A stretch of DNA of 64,000 nt from an uncultured Acidobacteriaceae bacterium (GTDB lineage: Bacteria > Acidobacteriota > Terriglobia > Terriglobales > Acidobacteriaceae): the NCBI GenBank assembly GCA_903849645.1, contig CAINJJ010000003.1, positions 1 through 64,000 of the forward strand. Reading direction: 5' to 3'. The translations under genes and the position numbers were made by a program. The notes under the pieces were generated by a model that worked only from the letters and a program-made list of their open reading frames with translations, was not told the DNA's origin and did no database searches. Shown one piece after another: positions 8,160 to 17,358 of this stretch (its first letter is position 1; every line of letters starts with the position of its first letter).

Positions 8160-8621
8160 ATGGCAAGAACCCAATGCACAGACCGAGTGGCAGGCGGCAT
8201 CCTGGCAAGCTGGCGTTATGACATCTCCGGCATTTATCCGGAGATGCGCAAGGACTACGAGCAGCATTTTGCCGATTGCGCCCACTGCCGGGCCAGGCAG
8301 AAGTTTCATCGCAGCCTGGATGCGACCCTGGCTGTGCTCACTTCGCTGGCGGTCTTCTTCTTCCTCTTCGCACTGGCGGTACTCAAGCACATCAAGCCGC
8401 TGGAGCACGTCGCTTTCAATGTCTTCGGGCTGGATGTGGCGGACACCTATCGGATGATGTTCTCGGCGGGAATCGCCGGCCTCTGTTTCTCCCTGATTGC
8501 GCTGGCCCTGGTGCTGGCGGCCACTCCCGCGCCGAGCTATCTGGGTGGCATCGCAGCCGAAAGGGCCAAGTCCATCGAGGAGCACCTTCCCGCGGCCATC
8601 AAGTCCCTGCGGCCGCGGTAG
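8160..8621 (+). CDS. Zinc-finger (zf-HC2-like) membrane protein, orphan anti-sigma-like
   Basis: 153 residues from ATG 8160. Near the N-terminus Cys6 and the cluster His36-x3-Cys40-x2-Cys43 (EQHFADCAHC) follow the spacing of zf-HC2 anti-sigma zinc-binding domains. Two membrane segments follow (about 54-75 and 99-122) and then a short basic tail. This is the layout of a membrane-anchored anti-sigma-type sensor, but no sigma gene is adjacent. The frame is open back to 7944 (225 residues), but those first 72 residues look non-coding and conserved features start at 8160. The ribosome site is weak, so the start is uncertain. Confidence 0.6.
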   Translation: MARTQCTDRVAGGILASWRYDISGIYPEMRKDYEQHFADCAHCRARQKFHRSLDATLAVLTSLAVFFFLFALAVLKHIKPLEHVAFNVFGLDVADTYRMMFSAGIAGLCFSLIALALVLAATPAPSYLGGIAAERAKSIEEHLPAAIKSLRPR

Positions 8622-8925
8622 GGACCCTCTGCTCTAGTCATGTTTGCCTGAGGCAGGCCTCCCTCTGAGGCTGAACAGGCCGCGGAAAAAGGGCCTGTCT
8701 CTGGGGCGGAAGCTCGAAAAGCACACCCCAGGGGCGTAAGCCCTGTTGGTTATATGACACTTGCGGCACGACTGAAGTCGTGCCCTGACACTTCGATGGC
8801 ATTTATGGAGTTTTCCGCAGCCTGTAGTGCCTATGGATATTGCTGGCTTCACCGGCACCGCTGAAGTCGCGCTTTTTCAAAACATCGACCGATTCAGAGG
8901 AGCCCCAGGGAGTCAGGCACAATGA
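8622..8925. other. Intergenic region with palindromic repeat copy 3
   Basis: Convergent gap between the zinc-finger membrane protein and ssb. It holds repeat copy 3 (8727-8796); the ssb terminator hairpin follows at 8926. No coding region is seen. Confidence 0.6.
8727..8796 (+). repeat. Dispersed palindromic repeat, copy 3
   Basis: CCCCAGGGGCGTAAGCCC, spacer, GGCACGACTGAAGTCGTGCC, then CTGACACTTCGA. The palindrome and tail are identical to copy 1. Confidence 0.85.
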
Positions 8926-8966
8926 AACGCAAGAAAGCCCTCCGCGCGGAGGGCTTTTCTTGCGTT
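8926..8966 (-). terminator. Rho-independent terminator of ssb
   Basis: Nearly perfect inverted repeat with arms AACGCAAGAAAGCCCTCCG and CGGAGGGCTTTTCTTGCGTT, 29 bases past the ssb stop on the minus strand. The stem is GC-rich at the tip and A/T-rich at the base. Confidence 0.8.
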
Positions 8967-8994
8967 GAGCTGGACGAACCCTCGGTCGCTTTTG

Positions 8995-9483
8995 CTAGAA
9001 CGGGATGTCGTCGTCGGAGATTTCGGCCGATTGGGCGTATTCGTCGTGGCCGGCTGCGGCGGCCGGGCGCTGGTCAAAGCTGGCCGAAGAGCTGCCGGAA
9101 GCTGCCGCCGGACGGCTGTAGCCGCCTGCGCCGCCTGAGCCTTCTTCGCGGCCCGACAGCAGGACCAGTTCATTGACAAGGATCTCGGTCCGATAGCGCT
9201 TCTGCCCGGACTCCTTGTCGTCCCAGCTCCGGGTCTGGATCTTGCCCTCGATGTAGAGCTTGGATCCCTTCTTCACGTAGTCGCGAACGATCTCCGCGGT
9301 GCGGGTAAAGGCGACCAGGTTGTGCCACTCGGTGCGGTCCTGCCAGTTGCCCTGCGCGTCCTTTTGCCGGTCGCTGGTGGCCAGTGTGAGGTTGGCGACC
9401 ATGGTGCCGCCGGGGGTGGAGCGAATCTCAGGGTCTTTGCCCACATTGCCCAAAAGGGTGACTTTGTTGACGCTTCTTGCCAT
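8995..9483 (-). CDS. ssb: Single-stranded DNA-binding protein
   Basis: 162 residues. The OB fold opens with SVNKVTLLGNVGKDPEIR, followed by WHNLVAFTRTAEIV and the family block GSKLYIEGKIQTRSWDD. A Gly/Ala/Ser-rich linker leads to the acidic tip ISDDDIPF, which docks partner proteins in replication and repair. ATG 9483 has GGAGTG seven bases upstream; the frame is open 119 codons further but that part has no SSB similarity. It diverges from pgsA and ends in a strong terminator. Confidence 0.97.
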   Translation of the reverse strand: MARSVNKVTLLGNVGKDPEIRSTPGGTMVANLTLATSDRQKDAQGNWQDRTEWHNLVAFTRTAEIVRDYVKKGSKLYIEGKIQTRSWDDKESGQKRYRTEILVNELVLLSGREEGSGGAGGYSRPAAASGSSSASFDQRPAAAAGHDEYAQSAEISDDDIPF

Positions 9484-9664
9484 GCTTCTGCACTCCTGTT
9501 CCATGAAGAATACAGGATAAGGCGTGGTGGATTCCCTGATGGATGCCTTTCTGCCTGGCTGAATTTGATTCGACGGACAGTTCGCTTCATTCGCCGACCC
9601 TCGGCCGAACGGCGTTGAGGTTCCTTCCGGCATCGCGAAGGGTGCAATAATGAACTGAGGCCGG

Positions 9665-10339
9665 GTGCCCCTCGATCCGGCATGGCCCAACCCTTTGAAT
9701 CTGCCCAACTCCATCACGATGAGCCGGATCGCCATGATCCCGCTGCTGCTGTGGATTCTCTCGCCGCACTTTCCGTGGCAGGGACCGCATGGCGAGCAGG
9801 AGGTATTGGCATCGGTACTGTTTGTGCTGGCCTCCATCACGGACGGGTTGGATGGCTATCTGGCGCGGAAACGCTCGCAGATCACCACCATCGGCATGCT
9901 GCTTGACCCCATCGCGGACAAGATCATGGTCACCGGGGCGCTCATTGCGCTGGTCGCTTATTACCCGCAGGTGGTCAAGGTCTGGCTGGTGGTCATCATC
10001 ATCGGCCGGGAGTTCATGGTCTCCGGGCTGCGCTCCATCGCCTCGTCCGAGGGCTTTACCATCCAGGCCAGCGATCTGGGCAAGCTCAAGACCGTGCTTC
10101 AGATCGTGTGCGTGGTGTCTGCACTGCTGGCGCATCACTGGGACCAGTGGCATTTCGGGTTCCTGATTGTGCCGGTCCGGTGGATCGCGATCGCCGCCAT
10201 CTACTTTGCAACGGTGGTCTCGGCCATTTCCGCGATCGACTATTTCGTGGGCTTCTGGAAACAGATTGACCACGCCTCGAAGGACCGCCGCCAGACCACC
10301 TCCGTGCTTACCCGCCGCAAGGGCGCCAGCACGCCATAA
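9665..10339 (+). CDS. pgsA: CDP-diacylglycerol-glycerol-3-phosphate 3-phosphatidyltransferase
   Basis: 224 residues from GTG 9665. It has the opening NLPNSITMSRIAMIP and the CDP-alcohol phosphotransferase signature DGLDGYLAR followed by GMLLDPIADK (Asp ligands for Mg2+). Several hydrophobic helices indicate an inner-membrane enzyme. It makes phosphatidylglycerol-phosphate for phospholipid synthesis. The C-terminus is a basic cytoplasmic tail. It stands alone between ssb and the sensor kinase. Confidence 0.92.
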   Translation: MPLDPAWPNPLNLPNSITMSRIAMIPLLLWILSPHFPWQGPHGEQEVLASVLFVLASITDGLDGYLARKRSQITTIGMLLDPIADKIMVTGALIALVAYYPQVVKVWLVVIIIGREFMVSGLRSIASSEGFTIQASDLGKLKTVLQIVCVVSALLAHHWDQWHFGFLIVPVRWIAIAAIYFATVVSAISAIDYFVGFWKQIDHASKDRRQTTSVLTRRKGASTP

Positions 10340-10563
10340 GCCGCATGGCGGTCATCGGTTCGCATCCTGCATCGCCCATTCATTCCAGCGATTCGATCTG
10401 CATGCCCTCCCAAACCGGCAAGTTACCGAAGTGGTAAGTCATATCGCGACAATCCCCCCTTTGTGCCAGAGTCAGTTTTGCGTTTCTGCCCGATACTGAG
10501 GATGGGTGTTTGCGCCTCTGGCCTCCAGGGCGCGGCAGGCATCCCGAGGGGAGCGCCAGAGGG

Positions 10564-12912
10564 ATGGCAACGCGGGTTGAATTCGATGTCTTTGACCGCA
10601 ATCCCGACCCGGCGCTGGATGAGTTGACAGAGCTGGCCGCGGTGTTGAGCTCGGCGGACTACGCCTACATCGGCTGGATGGACGAAAGCCGCCTCTGGTT
10701 CAAGTCCCGGCTTGGTTTCACGGCACTGGATCAGCCGCGTTCGACAAGCGCCTGCCGGTGGATTCTGGAAGATGGACAGTCCCTGGTGGTGCGGGACGCG
10801 AGCGCGGACACGCGGTTTTCTCCTGAAGGGATTGAAGTGCCCGGCGGACGCCGCTGCCGCTCCTACGCCGGCACCCCGCTGGTAAACGACCAACAGCAGA
10901 TTGTGGGTACCCTGGCCGTTCTGGCCGAGAAGCCCAACCTGTTCGGCCGGGAGCATTTGACGCTCCTGGAGGTTCTGGGCCGCCAGGTGGTGACGCGCCT
11001 GGAACTCTACAACCGCATGAAAGCGCAGGAACAGGCGCAGCGGGCGCGTCAGCGGACCGAGCGCGCGCTGGCCATGGAGCGCTGCTTTGTAGCGGCCACC
11101 CTGGACTCGATTCCGGCGTTGCTGGTGGTGCTGGATACGGCGGGCCGCATGGTGCGGCTCAATGATCCCTGTGTGCAGATGACGGGGCTGCGGCCGGGCG
11201 ATGTGGTGGGTTTGCCGTTTGTGGAGGCGGTTATCGAACCGGACGACCGGGCGTGGGCGGCGGGCAAGCTGCGGGAGGCCTCGGCGGGACAGGTGTCCGG
11301 CCCGCACGAGACAGCCTGGCGGATTGCCGGCGGGCTCCTCCGGCGCATCAGTTGGACGCTGCGCCCACTCCAGGGGCCCGAAGGGGAGATTCAGTACCTC
11401 ATTGTCAGCGGCCAGGACGTGACCGACCAGCGTCAGGTGGAACTGGCCCTCTTGTCGAGCGAAACGCGCTATCGCCAGGTTGTTGAGAACTCGCTCGGGT
11501 TTGTCTTTACCTGTTCCATGGAGGGGCGGCTGACCTCGTTGAACTCGTTCACGGCGGAGACTCTGGGCTATCGGGCTGAGGACCTCATCGGCAGAGGTGT
11601 CGCCGAGCTTCTGGACTCGGTCGGCGCGGCGGGCTTTCAGGACTGCCTGCGCACATTGGAGATCCGGGAAGAGTGGCAGGGCGCTTTGCCCCTGCGGCGC
11701 AGTGACGGCGTTTACCGGCGCATCGCCTTTCGCAGCCGCCGGATGGAATTGCCGGGGGAGCGCCCCTTCATCCTCAACCACGGGATGGATGTGACCGAGC
11801 AGCACGAGGCCGAACAGGCGCTCCATCTCGCCATGCGGCAGCGCGAACTCATTCTGGAGTCCGTGGGCGACGGCATCTATGGCATCGACCTTGAAGGAAA
11901 GCTCACATTCATCAACCAGGCGGCGGCACGCGCGCTGGGGTACGCCCCGGAAGAACTCACCGGACGGGTGGTGCATGATTTGATTCATCACAGCCACGGG
12001 GACGGCACGCCCTATTCGAGGTCGAGCAGTCCCATCTTGCAGGCCATGCGCCGGCGGGAAGCAATCCGCATGAGGGACGAGGTCTTTTGGCGGCGGGACG
12101 GAGGTTTGATCCCGGTGGAGTACAGTGCCAGCCCCCTGCTGGAAGACGGGCAGATCTCGGGCATGGTGGTGGCCTTTCAGGATGTGTCGGAGCGGCGCCG
12201 CCTTGAAAAAATGAAGGATGAGTTCATTTCGACGGTGAGCCACGAGTTGCGCACCCCGCTGACCTCGCTGCGCGCCTCGCTAGGGCTCATCTCCTCAGGT
12301 ACGCTGGACAAGCGGCCGGAGAAGCAGCGCCAGATGATCGAGATCGCCATCGGCAACTGCGACCGGCTGGTCAGGCTGGTCAACGACATCCTGGACTTCG
12401 ACAGCGTGGAGCGGGGCAAGCTGCCTTTGCACCAGGGCCCTGTCGCGGCCAGCGACCTGCTGCGCCGGGCGGCCGATGTGGCCCATACGGCGGCAACCCA
12501 GGCCCACATCACCTTTCGCATCGACGCGCCGCCGGTGCTGGTTCTGGCCGATGAAGACAGGATTCTGCAGGTGCTCAACGAGCTGGTGGGCAACGCGATC
12601 AAGTTCTCTCCTCCGGATACGATGATCCGGCTGGCGGCGCAGACGGGCGGCGAAGGCCTGGCGGGCGCTGAGGTCTGCTTCAGCGTCGAAGATCAAGGAC
12701 GGGGGATTCAGCCCGAGAAGATGGAGAAGATCTTCGACCGCTTTCACCAGGGAGACGCCTCTGATACGCGGGCGCTGGGCGGCACCGGACTGGGCCTCGC
12801 GTTGTGCCGCAGCATCGTGGAGCAGCACGGCGGGCGCATCTGGGCCGAGAGCGCGCCGGGGCAGGGAAGCCGCCTGCTATTTACCCTGAAGGCAGCCTCG
12901 ACCGGCCAGTAG
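10564..12912 (+). CDS. GAF/PAS multi-sensor hybrid-type histidine kinase (no receiver)
   Basis: 782 residues, soluble (no membrane segments). Order: GAF domain (about 20-160, with SYAGTPLV and VGTLAVL), three PAS domains (about 190-305, 315-430, 435-555; e.g. ALGYAPEELTGRVVHDLIH), HisKA with VSHELRTPLTSL (phospho-acceptor His560), and HATPase with NELVGNAIKFSPP (N box), DQGRGI (G1) and GGTGLGLALC (G2). ATG 10564 has GAGGGGAG ten bases upstream; an in-frame TTG at 10510 is less likely. It probably senses a cytoplasmic redox or small-molecule cue. No cognate response regulator is nearby; the secreted-protein pair at 13-16.5 kb follows on the same strand. Confidence 0.9.
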   Translation: MATRVEFDVFDRNPDPALDELTELAAVLSSADYAYIGWMDESRLWFKSRLGFTALDQPRSTSACRWILEDGQSLVVRDASADTRFSPEGIEVPGGRRCRSYAGTPLVNDQQQIVGTLAVLAEKPNLFGREHLTLLEVLGRQVVTRLELYNRMKAQEQAQRARQRTERALAMERCFVAATLDSIPALLVVLDTAGRMVRLNDPCVQMTGLRPGDVVGLPFVEAVIEPDDRAWAAGKLREASAGQVSGPHETAWRIAGGLLRRISWTLRPLQGPEGEIQYLIVSGQDVTDQRQVELALLSSETRYRQVVENSLGFVFTCSMEGRLTSLNSFTAETLGYRAEDLIGRGVAELLDSVGAAGFQDCLRTLEIREEWQGALPLRRSDGVYRRIAFRSRRMELPGERPFILNHGMDVTEQHEAEQALHLAMRQRELILESVGDGIYGIDLEGKLTFINQAAARALGYAPEELTGRVVHDLIHHSHGDGTPYSRSSSPILQAMRRREAIRMRDEVFWRRDGGLIPVEYSASPLLEDGQISGMVVAFQDVSERRRLEKMKDEFISTVSHELRTPLTSLRASLGLISSGTLDKRPEKQRQMIEIAIGNCDRLVRLVNDILDFDSVERGKLPLHQGPVAASDLLRRAADVAHTAATQAHITFRIDAPPVLVLADEDRILQVLNELVGNAIKFSPPDTMIRLAAQTGGEGLAGAEVCFSVEDQGRGIQPEKMEKIFDRFHQGDASDTRALGGTGLGLALCRSIVEQHGGRIWAESAPGQGSRLLFTLKAASTGQ

Positions 12913-13001
12913 GGAACGGTTGGGGTCGGCGGAGTGTTTTTCTGAGCGATTCCCTGCCGGGCAAGGATTCCATTCGCGCGCCTGAACCGTCACAATGAAG
13001 A

Positions 13002-14909
13002 GTGGCCCCATCGACAATCCCAGGCAAGCTCAAAAGACTGCGCAGGCCTGCGCTGCGGCGGTTTGCGCTGCTTTGCGCCCTGCTGGCGGCCTGCTCCGCC
13101 TCCGTCCTGGGCCAGTCAGCCGTGGAATCCGAATCGCAGGAGCCGGTTGCTGGAGGCCAGGAGCCGGTCCAGCCGCCGATTCCCGCTGAAGACCAGTCCC
13201 AGGCCCTGGCGGCCCGGCCCATGGCGGGCGTGCCGGCCACGGTGCACGGGGTGGTGCGCAACGCCGCCACAGGCGAGCCGCTGCCGCGGGCGCTGGTGCG
13301 CGTTGAGGGCGACGCCTCCACCGGCGCGCTGACCGATGGCGAGGGCCGGTTTGAACTGGAAGGGGTCCCCTCCGGGCCACAGACCATTCAACTGAAGAAG
13401 CCCGGCTTTCACGACCGTTCCTACGCAACCGAGGAGATAGGCAACCAGTCCGACGGCCCCGCCCACAGTGTTCTGGTGACGCCGGGGATGCCGGAACTGA
13501 CTTTTGCCCTCTCTCCCTCCTCGGCCATACAAGGGCATATCGAGCTCTCCACCGGGGACCCGGCGGGTGAGATCACGGTCATTCTGTTGAAGCAGGTCAC
13601 GCGCAACGGCAGGGCGCTCTGGGCCCAGAGCGCAACCACCCGAACCAACGCCCAGGGGGCTTACCGTTTTGCCGGACTCTCGGCGGGCCATTATTCCGTG
13701 GCAACGCTGCCCGCGTTGGAGAGCGAACCGGCGGTCACAGTGGTTGCGGCAACCGGGGCCGGGTCGGTGGAGCGCAACGGCTATCCGTCGGTGTACTTTC
13801 CTGAGGCACGCGGCTTTGCCGAGGCGGGACGCATCCGCCTGACGCGGGGGCAGGACGCAGAGGCCAACCTGCGCCTGGCGCTTGAGCCTTTCCACCCGGT
13901 CACGGCCACGGCGGTCCTGCCCGGCGGCCGGACCTTCGGCGGCAAGGAGTCCGCGCAAGGCATATTTGGCAGCTTTTCCATTGCCAAGGTGCTGGATGCC
14001 GCCGGACGTCCGCTGCCTTACAGCTTTGGCTTCGACACCGAGAGCCGCACCTTTCAGGCCAGCCTTCCTGACGGGGCTTATACCCTGCTGGTGGGGGTGG
14101 TGGTGGACGAACCCGAAGCCAGGTCAGGGCAATCGGCTGCTCGGATGAAATCCCGAAACCAGTCCCTCCTCGTGGGTTACGCGGAGTTCTCCATGGAGGG
14201 CCATGCCGTGAGCGGGTTGCGCATTCCGCTTGCCCCGCTCATGCAGCGGCCCATCCACCTGCGGCTCAATCGCACCGCGCTGGCCACCGCGCAGGAGAGC
14301 GCGGCCCTGAGCCGTGGCCTGCAGAGCCTCGTATCGGTGACCGCCACTGCGGCAGGAGATCCTGCGCTCGACGACAGCTCGATTGATGAGACGTCTGAGG
14401 AGGCAGGCCAGGATCTTCTGTCCCTCAATATCCCCAGCCTGGGAGCGCGCTGGATCAGCACCCAGGTCAACGACCGCGCCTTCTGCGTGGACTCGTTTGC
14501 AGCCGGGCCCGTGAATGTGGCCCGTGAGCCGCTCAACCTGGGCCTCATGACCACCTCGCCGCCCATGGAGGTGGTGTTGCGCGACGACTGCGCGCGGCTG
14601 GAACTGGAGCTTCCGCGGGCGCTGGCCACATTTCTGCCGGGGGACGAGCCCTTTTACACGGTTTACGTGGTTCCGGACTTCGACACCACCGTGGACATTC
14701 CACCCATGTCGGTGCATCCGTCCTCGGGAGCGTCGCTGGCCATGGACGGGCTCACGCCTGGCAGCTACCACGTCTATACCTTCAACCGGCCCGTCCGGCT
14801 GGAATATCGCAACCCGGCGGCTCTGGCGGCGCTCGCCACGCCGGGCCAGGCGGTGACCCTGTCGCCGGGAGCCTCCACCGAACTGGTGCTGGAGGTTCCG
14901 TCGCGATGA
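13002..14909 (+). CDS. Secreted carboxypeptidase-regulatory-like domain protein
   Basis: 635 residues from GTG 13002. A signal peptide (about 1-38) has a basic start, then RFALLCALLAACSASVLGQ. The mature protein begins with a CarboxypepD_reg-like beta-sandwich (TVHGVVRNAATGEPLPRALV, about 80-150), and similar Ig-like modules follow (IQGHIELSTGDPAGEITV). Such domains are very common in Acidobacteriota envelope proteins, often at the N-terminus of TonB-dependent receptors, but no barrel follows here. No enzyme motif is recognised. Its stop overlaps the start of the next gene in ATGA, implying translational coupling. Confidence 0.75.
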   Translation: MAPSTIPGKLKRLRRPALRRFALLCALLAACSASVLGQSAVESESQEPVAGGQEPVQPPIPAEDQSQALAARPMAGVPATVHGVVRNAATGEPLPRALVRVEGDASTGALTDGEGRFELEGVPSGPQTIQLKKPGFHDRSYATEEIGNQSDGPAHSVLVTPGMPELTFALSPSSAIQGHIELSTGDPAGEITVILLKQVTRNGRALWAQSATTRTNAQGAYRFAGLSAGHYSVATLPALESEPAVTVVAATGAGSVERNGYPSVYFPEARGFAEAGRIRLTRGQDAEANLRLALEPFHPVTATAVLPGGRTFGGKESAQGIFGSFSIAKVLDAAGRPLPYSFGFDTESRTFQASLPDGAYTLLVGVVVDEPEARSGQSAARMKSRNQSLLVGYAEFSMEGHAVSGLRIPLAPLMQRPIHLRLNRTALATAQESAALSRGLQSLVSVTATAAGDPALDDSSIDETSEEAGQDLLSLNIPSLGARWISTQVNDRAFCVDSFAAGPVNVAREPLNLGLMTTSPPMEVVLRDDCARLELELPRALATFLPGDEPFYTVYVVPDFDTTVDIPPMSVHPSSGASLAMDGLTPGSYHVYTFNRPVRLEYRNPAALAALATPGQAVTLSPGASTELVLEVPSR

Positions 14910-16534
14910 TTGTGCGCATTGGAATGCTGGGAAAGTGGCTCGCGATGGGAGTTCTGGCGGCGGCGAACGTGCTGGCGTCGGGTCAAACCGCTGGACCAGG
15001 CAAATATCGCATCGCCGGCAGGATGGTCAACGCAGCCACAGGCGAGCCGGTCAGGCGGGCGTCCGTGGCGCTGCTGGCAGAGAGCGACAGCCACACCGTG
15101 GCCTCCGTGGAAAGCGACGGCGAGGGGCAGTTCGTCTTCACGGGACTGGGAGCGGGCAAGTTCCAGTTGACGGCCTCCAAACGCGGCTTTCGCACCGCCT
15201 TTTACGACGAACACGAGGAGTACAGCTCGGCCATTGTGACCGGAGAGGGCGAGGAGACCGGGGGGCTTGTCTTTCGGCTGGTTCCTGGTTCGGTGCTTTA
15301 TGGCGTGGTCGCGGGTGATGGCGGCGACCCGGTCGAAGGAGCCCGGGTGATGCTCTTTCAACGGCCCAGGGAGCACGGACACGGCCTGGCCGGGCGTATG
15401 TTGTCGGCCGGCACCTCCTCCACCGACGACACCGGGGCTTACGAGTTTGACGACCTGGCTGCGGGCGAGTACCTGGTTGCCGTGGTGGCGGAGCCATGGT
15501 GGGCGCTCAACCGCTCGTCCGCGGAGGCGCGCCAGCGGCCCGGCGGCGCCGCGCTCGACGTGGCCTACCCGGTCACGTTCTTTGACTCCACCACGGAAGA
15601 GGACTCGGCCACGCGCATCGTGCTGGCCGAGGGGCGGCGCGAGCAGGCCAACATCAACGTGCACGCGGTCCCGGCCCTGCATCTCACGGTCGAAACTCCG
15701 CCCAGGGCCGACGGCTCGGTGGCCCGCGCGGAGCTCCGCCAGACAATCTTCGGCGTCCAGGTCTCGGCGCAGAGCATGGGATTCCTTGACGCGCTGCGGA
15801 CCGGCACGGTCGAGTTCAACGGCGTCGCGCCGGGACGCTACGAACTGGCCCAGGGCGACCCACCCCGCGTGGCGCAATTGGACCTGGCGGCCAGCCAGCG
15901 TGTGGACCCTGGCCTCGGGAGCCCGGCCGTTTCGGTCTCCGGTTCCATCCGCATGGGGCCGGCGGCATCGGATGGCGGGACCGCCCTGCTGATCCCCGCC
16001 GACGGCAATCACGCCCAATCGGCGCTCCAGACTGCCTGCCCCGGCGGGGCGTTCAGCTTTGCCGCGGTTCCGCAGGGCGCATGGGAACTTTGGGTGACGA
16101 GCGGTGGCAGAACACTGCCGGTGAGTGCCGTAACAGTGGGCACCCGCACCCGGACGGGCAACAGGCTCGTGGTGCGCGACCGTCCGCTCCAGGTTGTAGC
16201 CAACCTGAACCTGGGAGACACCAGGGTCGAGGGATTCGCACGCAGGGCAGGCAAGGGAGTGCCGGGCGTGATGGTGCTGCTGGCGCCCAAGGATTCCGCG
16301 GCCTTTGCGGCGCTGGCGCGGCGCGACCAGTCCGACTCCGACGGGAGTTTTTCTCTCCGCGATGTGGGGCCGGGTCAGTACACGGTCGTGGCCATTGAAG
16401 ACGGGTGGACCCTGGACTGGGCGCGCGCGGACGTCATGGCGCGCTATCTGGCCAGAGGGATTGCTGTGACCGTGACGGAGGCCACCGGCAAGACGCTGCG
16501 CCTGGCCGAACCGGTTCCGGTGCAGCCGCGCTAG
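14906..16534 (+). CDS. Secreted carboxypeptidase-regulatory-like domain protein, paralogue of preceding gene
   Basis: 542 residues. A signal peptide (about 1-27, ending NVLASGQ) is followed by a CarboxypepD_reg-like domain with YRIAGRMVNAATGEPVRRAS, matching the previous protein's AATGEPLPRALV segment. Two further sandwich modules include VLYGVVAGDGGDPVEGARV and VEGFARRAGKGVPGVMV. It overlaps the upstream gene by 4 bases. The pair looks like an old tandem duplication producing two periplasmic or surface proteins in fixed ratio. Function unknown; a role in binding or surface structure is inference only. Confidence 0.75.
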   Translation: MIVRIGMLGKWLAMGVLAAANVLASGQTAGPGKYRIAGRMVNAATGEPVRRASVALLAESDSHTVASVESDGEGQFVFTGLGAGKFQLTASKRGFRTAFYDEHEEYSSAIVTGEGEETGGLVFRLVPGSVLYGVVAGDGGDPVEGARVMLFQRPREHGHGLAGRMLSAGTSSTDDTGAYEFDDLAAGEYLVAVVAEPWWALNRSSAEARQRPGGAALDVAYPVTFFDSTTEEDSATRIVLAEGRREQANINVHAVPALHLTVETPPRADGSVARAELRQTIFGVQVSAQSMGFLDALRTGTVEFNGVAPGRYELAQGDPPRVAQLDLAASQRVDPGLGSPAVSVSGSIRMGPAASDGGTALLIPADGNHAQSALQTACPGGAFSFAAVPQGAWELWVTSGGRTLPVSAVTVGTRTRTGNRLVVRDRPLQVVANLNLGDTRVEGFARRAGKGVPGVMVLLAPKDSAAFAALARRDQSDSDGSFSLRDVGPGQYTVVAIEDGWTLDWARADVMARYLARGIAVTVTEATGKTLRLAEPVPVQPR

Positions 16535-16694
16535 CTCGGAGAATGGAGAGTTCCAGCCCGCGGGCTTCATGGAAGTGGGGGGAAGAGGATAGTCTAGGAA
16601 TGTACAGCAATCAGGTGAAGGCGGCAGCTTGGAGGGGGTAAGGCCCCTGGGATGGCGGCCAGGCCACAGCAGGGTTTTTGAGGAGAGTCCCAAA

Positions 16695-17297
16695 TTGAAG
16701 AGTAAGTTTCTGCTTTCAGTACTGGCCCTGGTTTCGGCCGGATTCATGCCCTTGGCGGCAACCAGCCAGATTGCCCATGATCGTGGTGCTGCCCCCGCGG
16801 AACGGGCTGAGCCCACCTACAAATACGAGGTCTTTGCGGGCTACGGCTATACCAGCATCAACCAGGTGAACCAGTCGCGCTATGGCCTGCAGGGCGTCAA
16901 CGGGTCCGTGTCGCGCTTCTTCGGCAAGTACTTTGGCGTCACCGCGGACGGAGCCTACTACCAGTTCCCGATCGCGACGGGCAACCCTGGCAAGCCGACC
17001 GTGGATCTGTTCCTGGCCGGGCCTGTGCTCCATGCCAATCTGTACGGCAAGACGGACCTCTTTGTGCATGCACTGCTGGGCGGAGCCCATACGGGCGGTG
17101 TGAGCGCGGTGCCCAATATCTCGTTTGCCGGCGGCGCTGGCGGCGGTCTGGACTACAAGCTGAACCCGCGCTTCTCCATTCGGGCAGCAGGCGACAACAT
17201 CGCCTCTTCGTTTGTTGAGGATCCCAATCACCAGGGATACTCGGCTCATGAGCGCTGGAATGCCCGCGCCACCATCGGCGTGGTGTTCAAGTTCTAG
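16695..17297 (+). CDS. Outer-membrane beta-barrel protein (OmpA/opacity-like)
   Basis: 200 residues from TTG 16695, placed by GAGGAGAG about eight bases upstream. A signal peptide covers residues 1-25 (FLLSVLALVSAGFMPLAATS). The mature part shows alternating barrel strands such as YEVFAGYGYTSIN, GVTADGAYYQF and FSIRAAGDNIASSF, and it ends with WNARATIGVVFKF, a terminal Phe typical of outer-membrane barrels recognised by BamA. Likely an eight-strand barrel with no identifiable ligand. It lies 160 bases after the carboxypeptidase-like pair on the same strand and is followed by a hairpin. Confidence 0.8.
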   Translation: MKSKFLLSVLALVSAGFMPLAATSQIAHDRGAAPAERAEPTYKYEVFAGYGYTSINQVNQSRYGLQGVNGSVSRFFGKYFGVTADGAYYQFPIATGNPGKPTVDLFLAGPVLHANLYGKTDLFVHALLGGAHTGGVSAVPNISFAGGAGGGLDYKLNPRFSIRAAGDNIASSFVEDPNHQGYSAHERWNARATIGVVFKF

Positions 17298-17311
17298 GAA
17301 TCTGTGCATTG

Positions 17312-17358
17312 TGCGGATGGTCAGGCTGCCCAAAGTTGTTCAAGCAGCCTGATCCGCA
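17312..17358 (+). terminator. Hairpin downstream of the beta-barrel gene
   Basis: TGCGGAT..TCAGGCTGC pairs with GCAGCCTGATCCGCA, interrupted by a small bulge, 14 bases after the stop. No clear T-run follows, so termination is likely but not certain. Confidence 0.5.

Noticed and set aside
10423..12243. 606-codon open frame antisense to the PAS kinase
   Set aside because: Composition is that of a shadow frame, and the kinase motifs are on the plus strand.
14774..16816. 680-codon open frame antisense to the second carboxypeptidase-like gene
   Set aside because: No domain or signal, and it runs across intergenic sequence.
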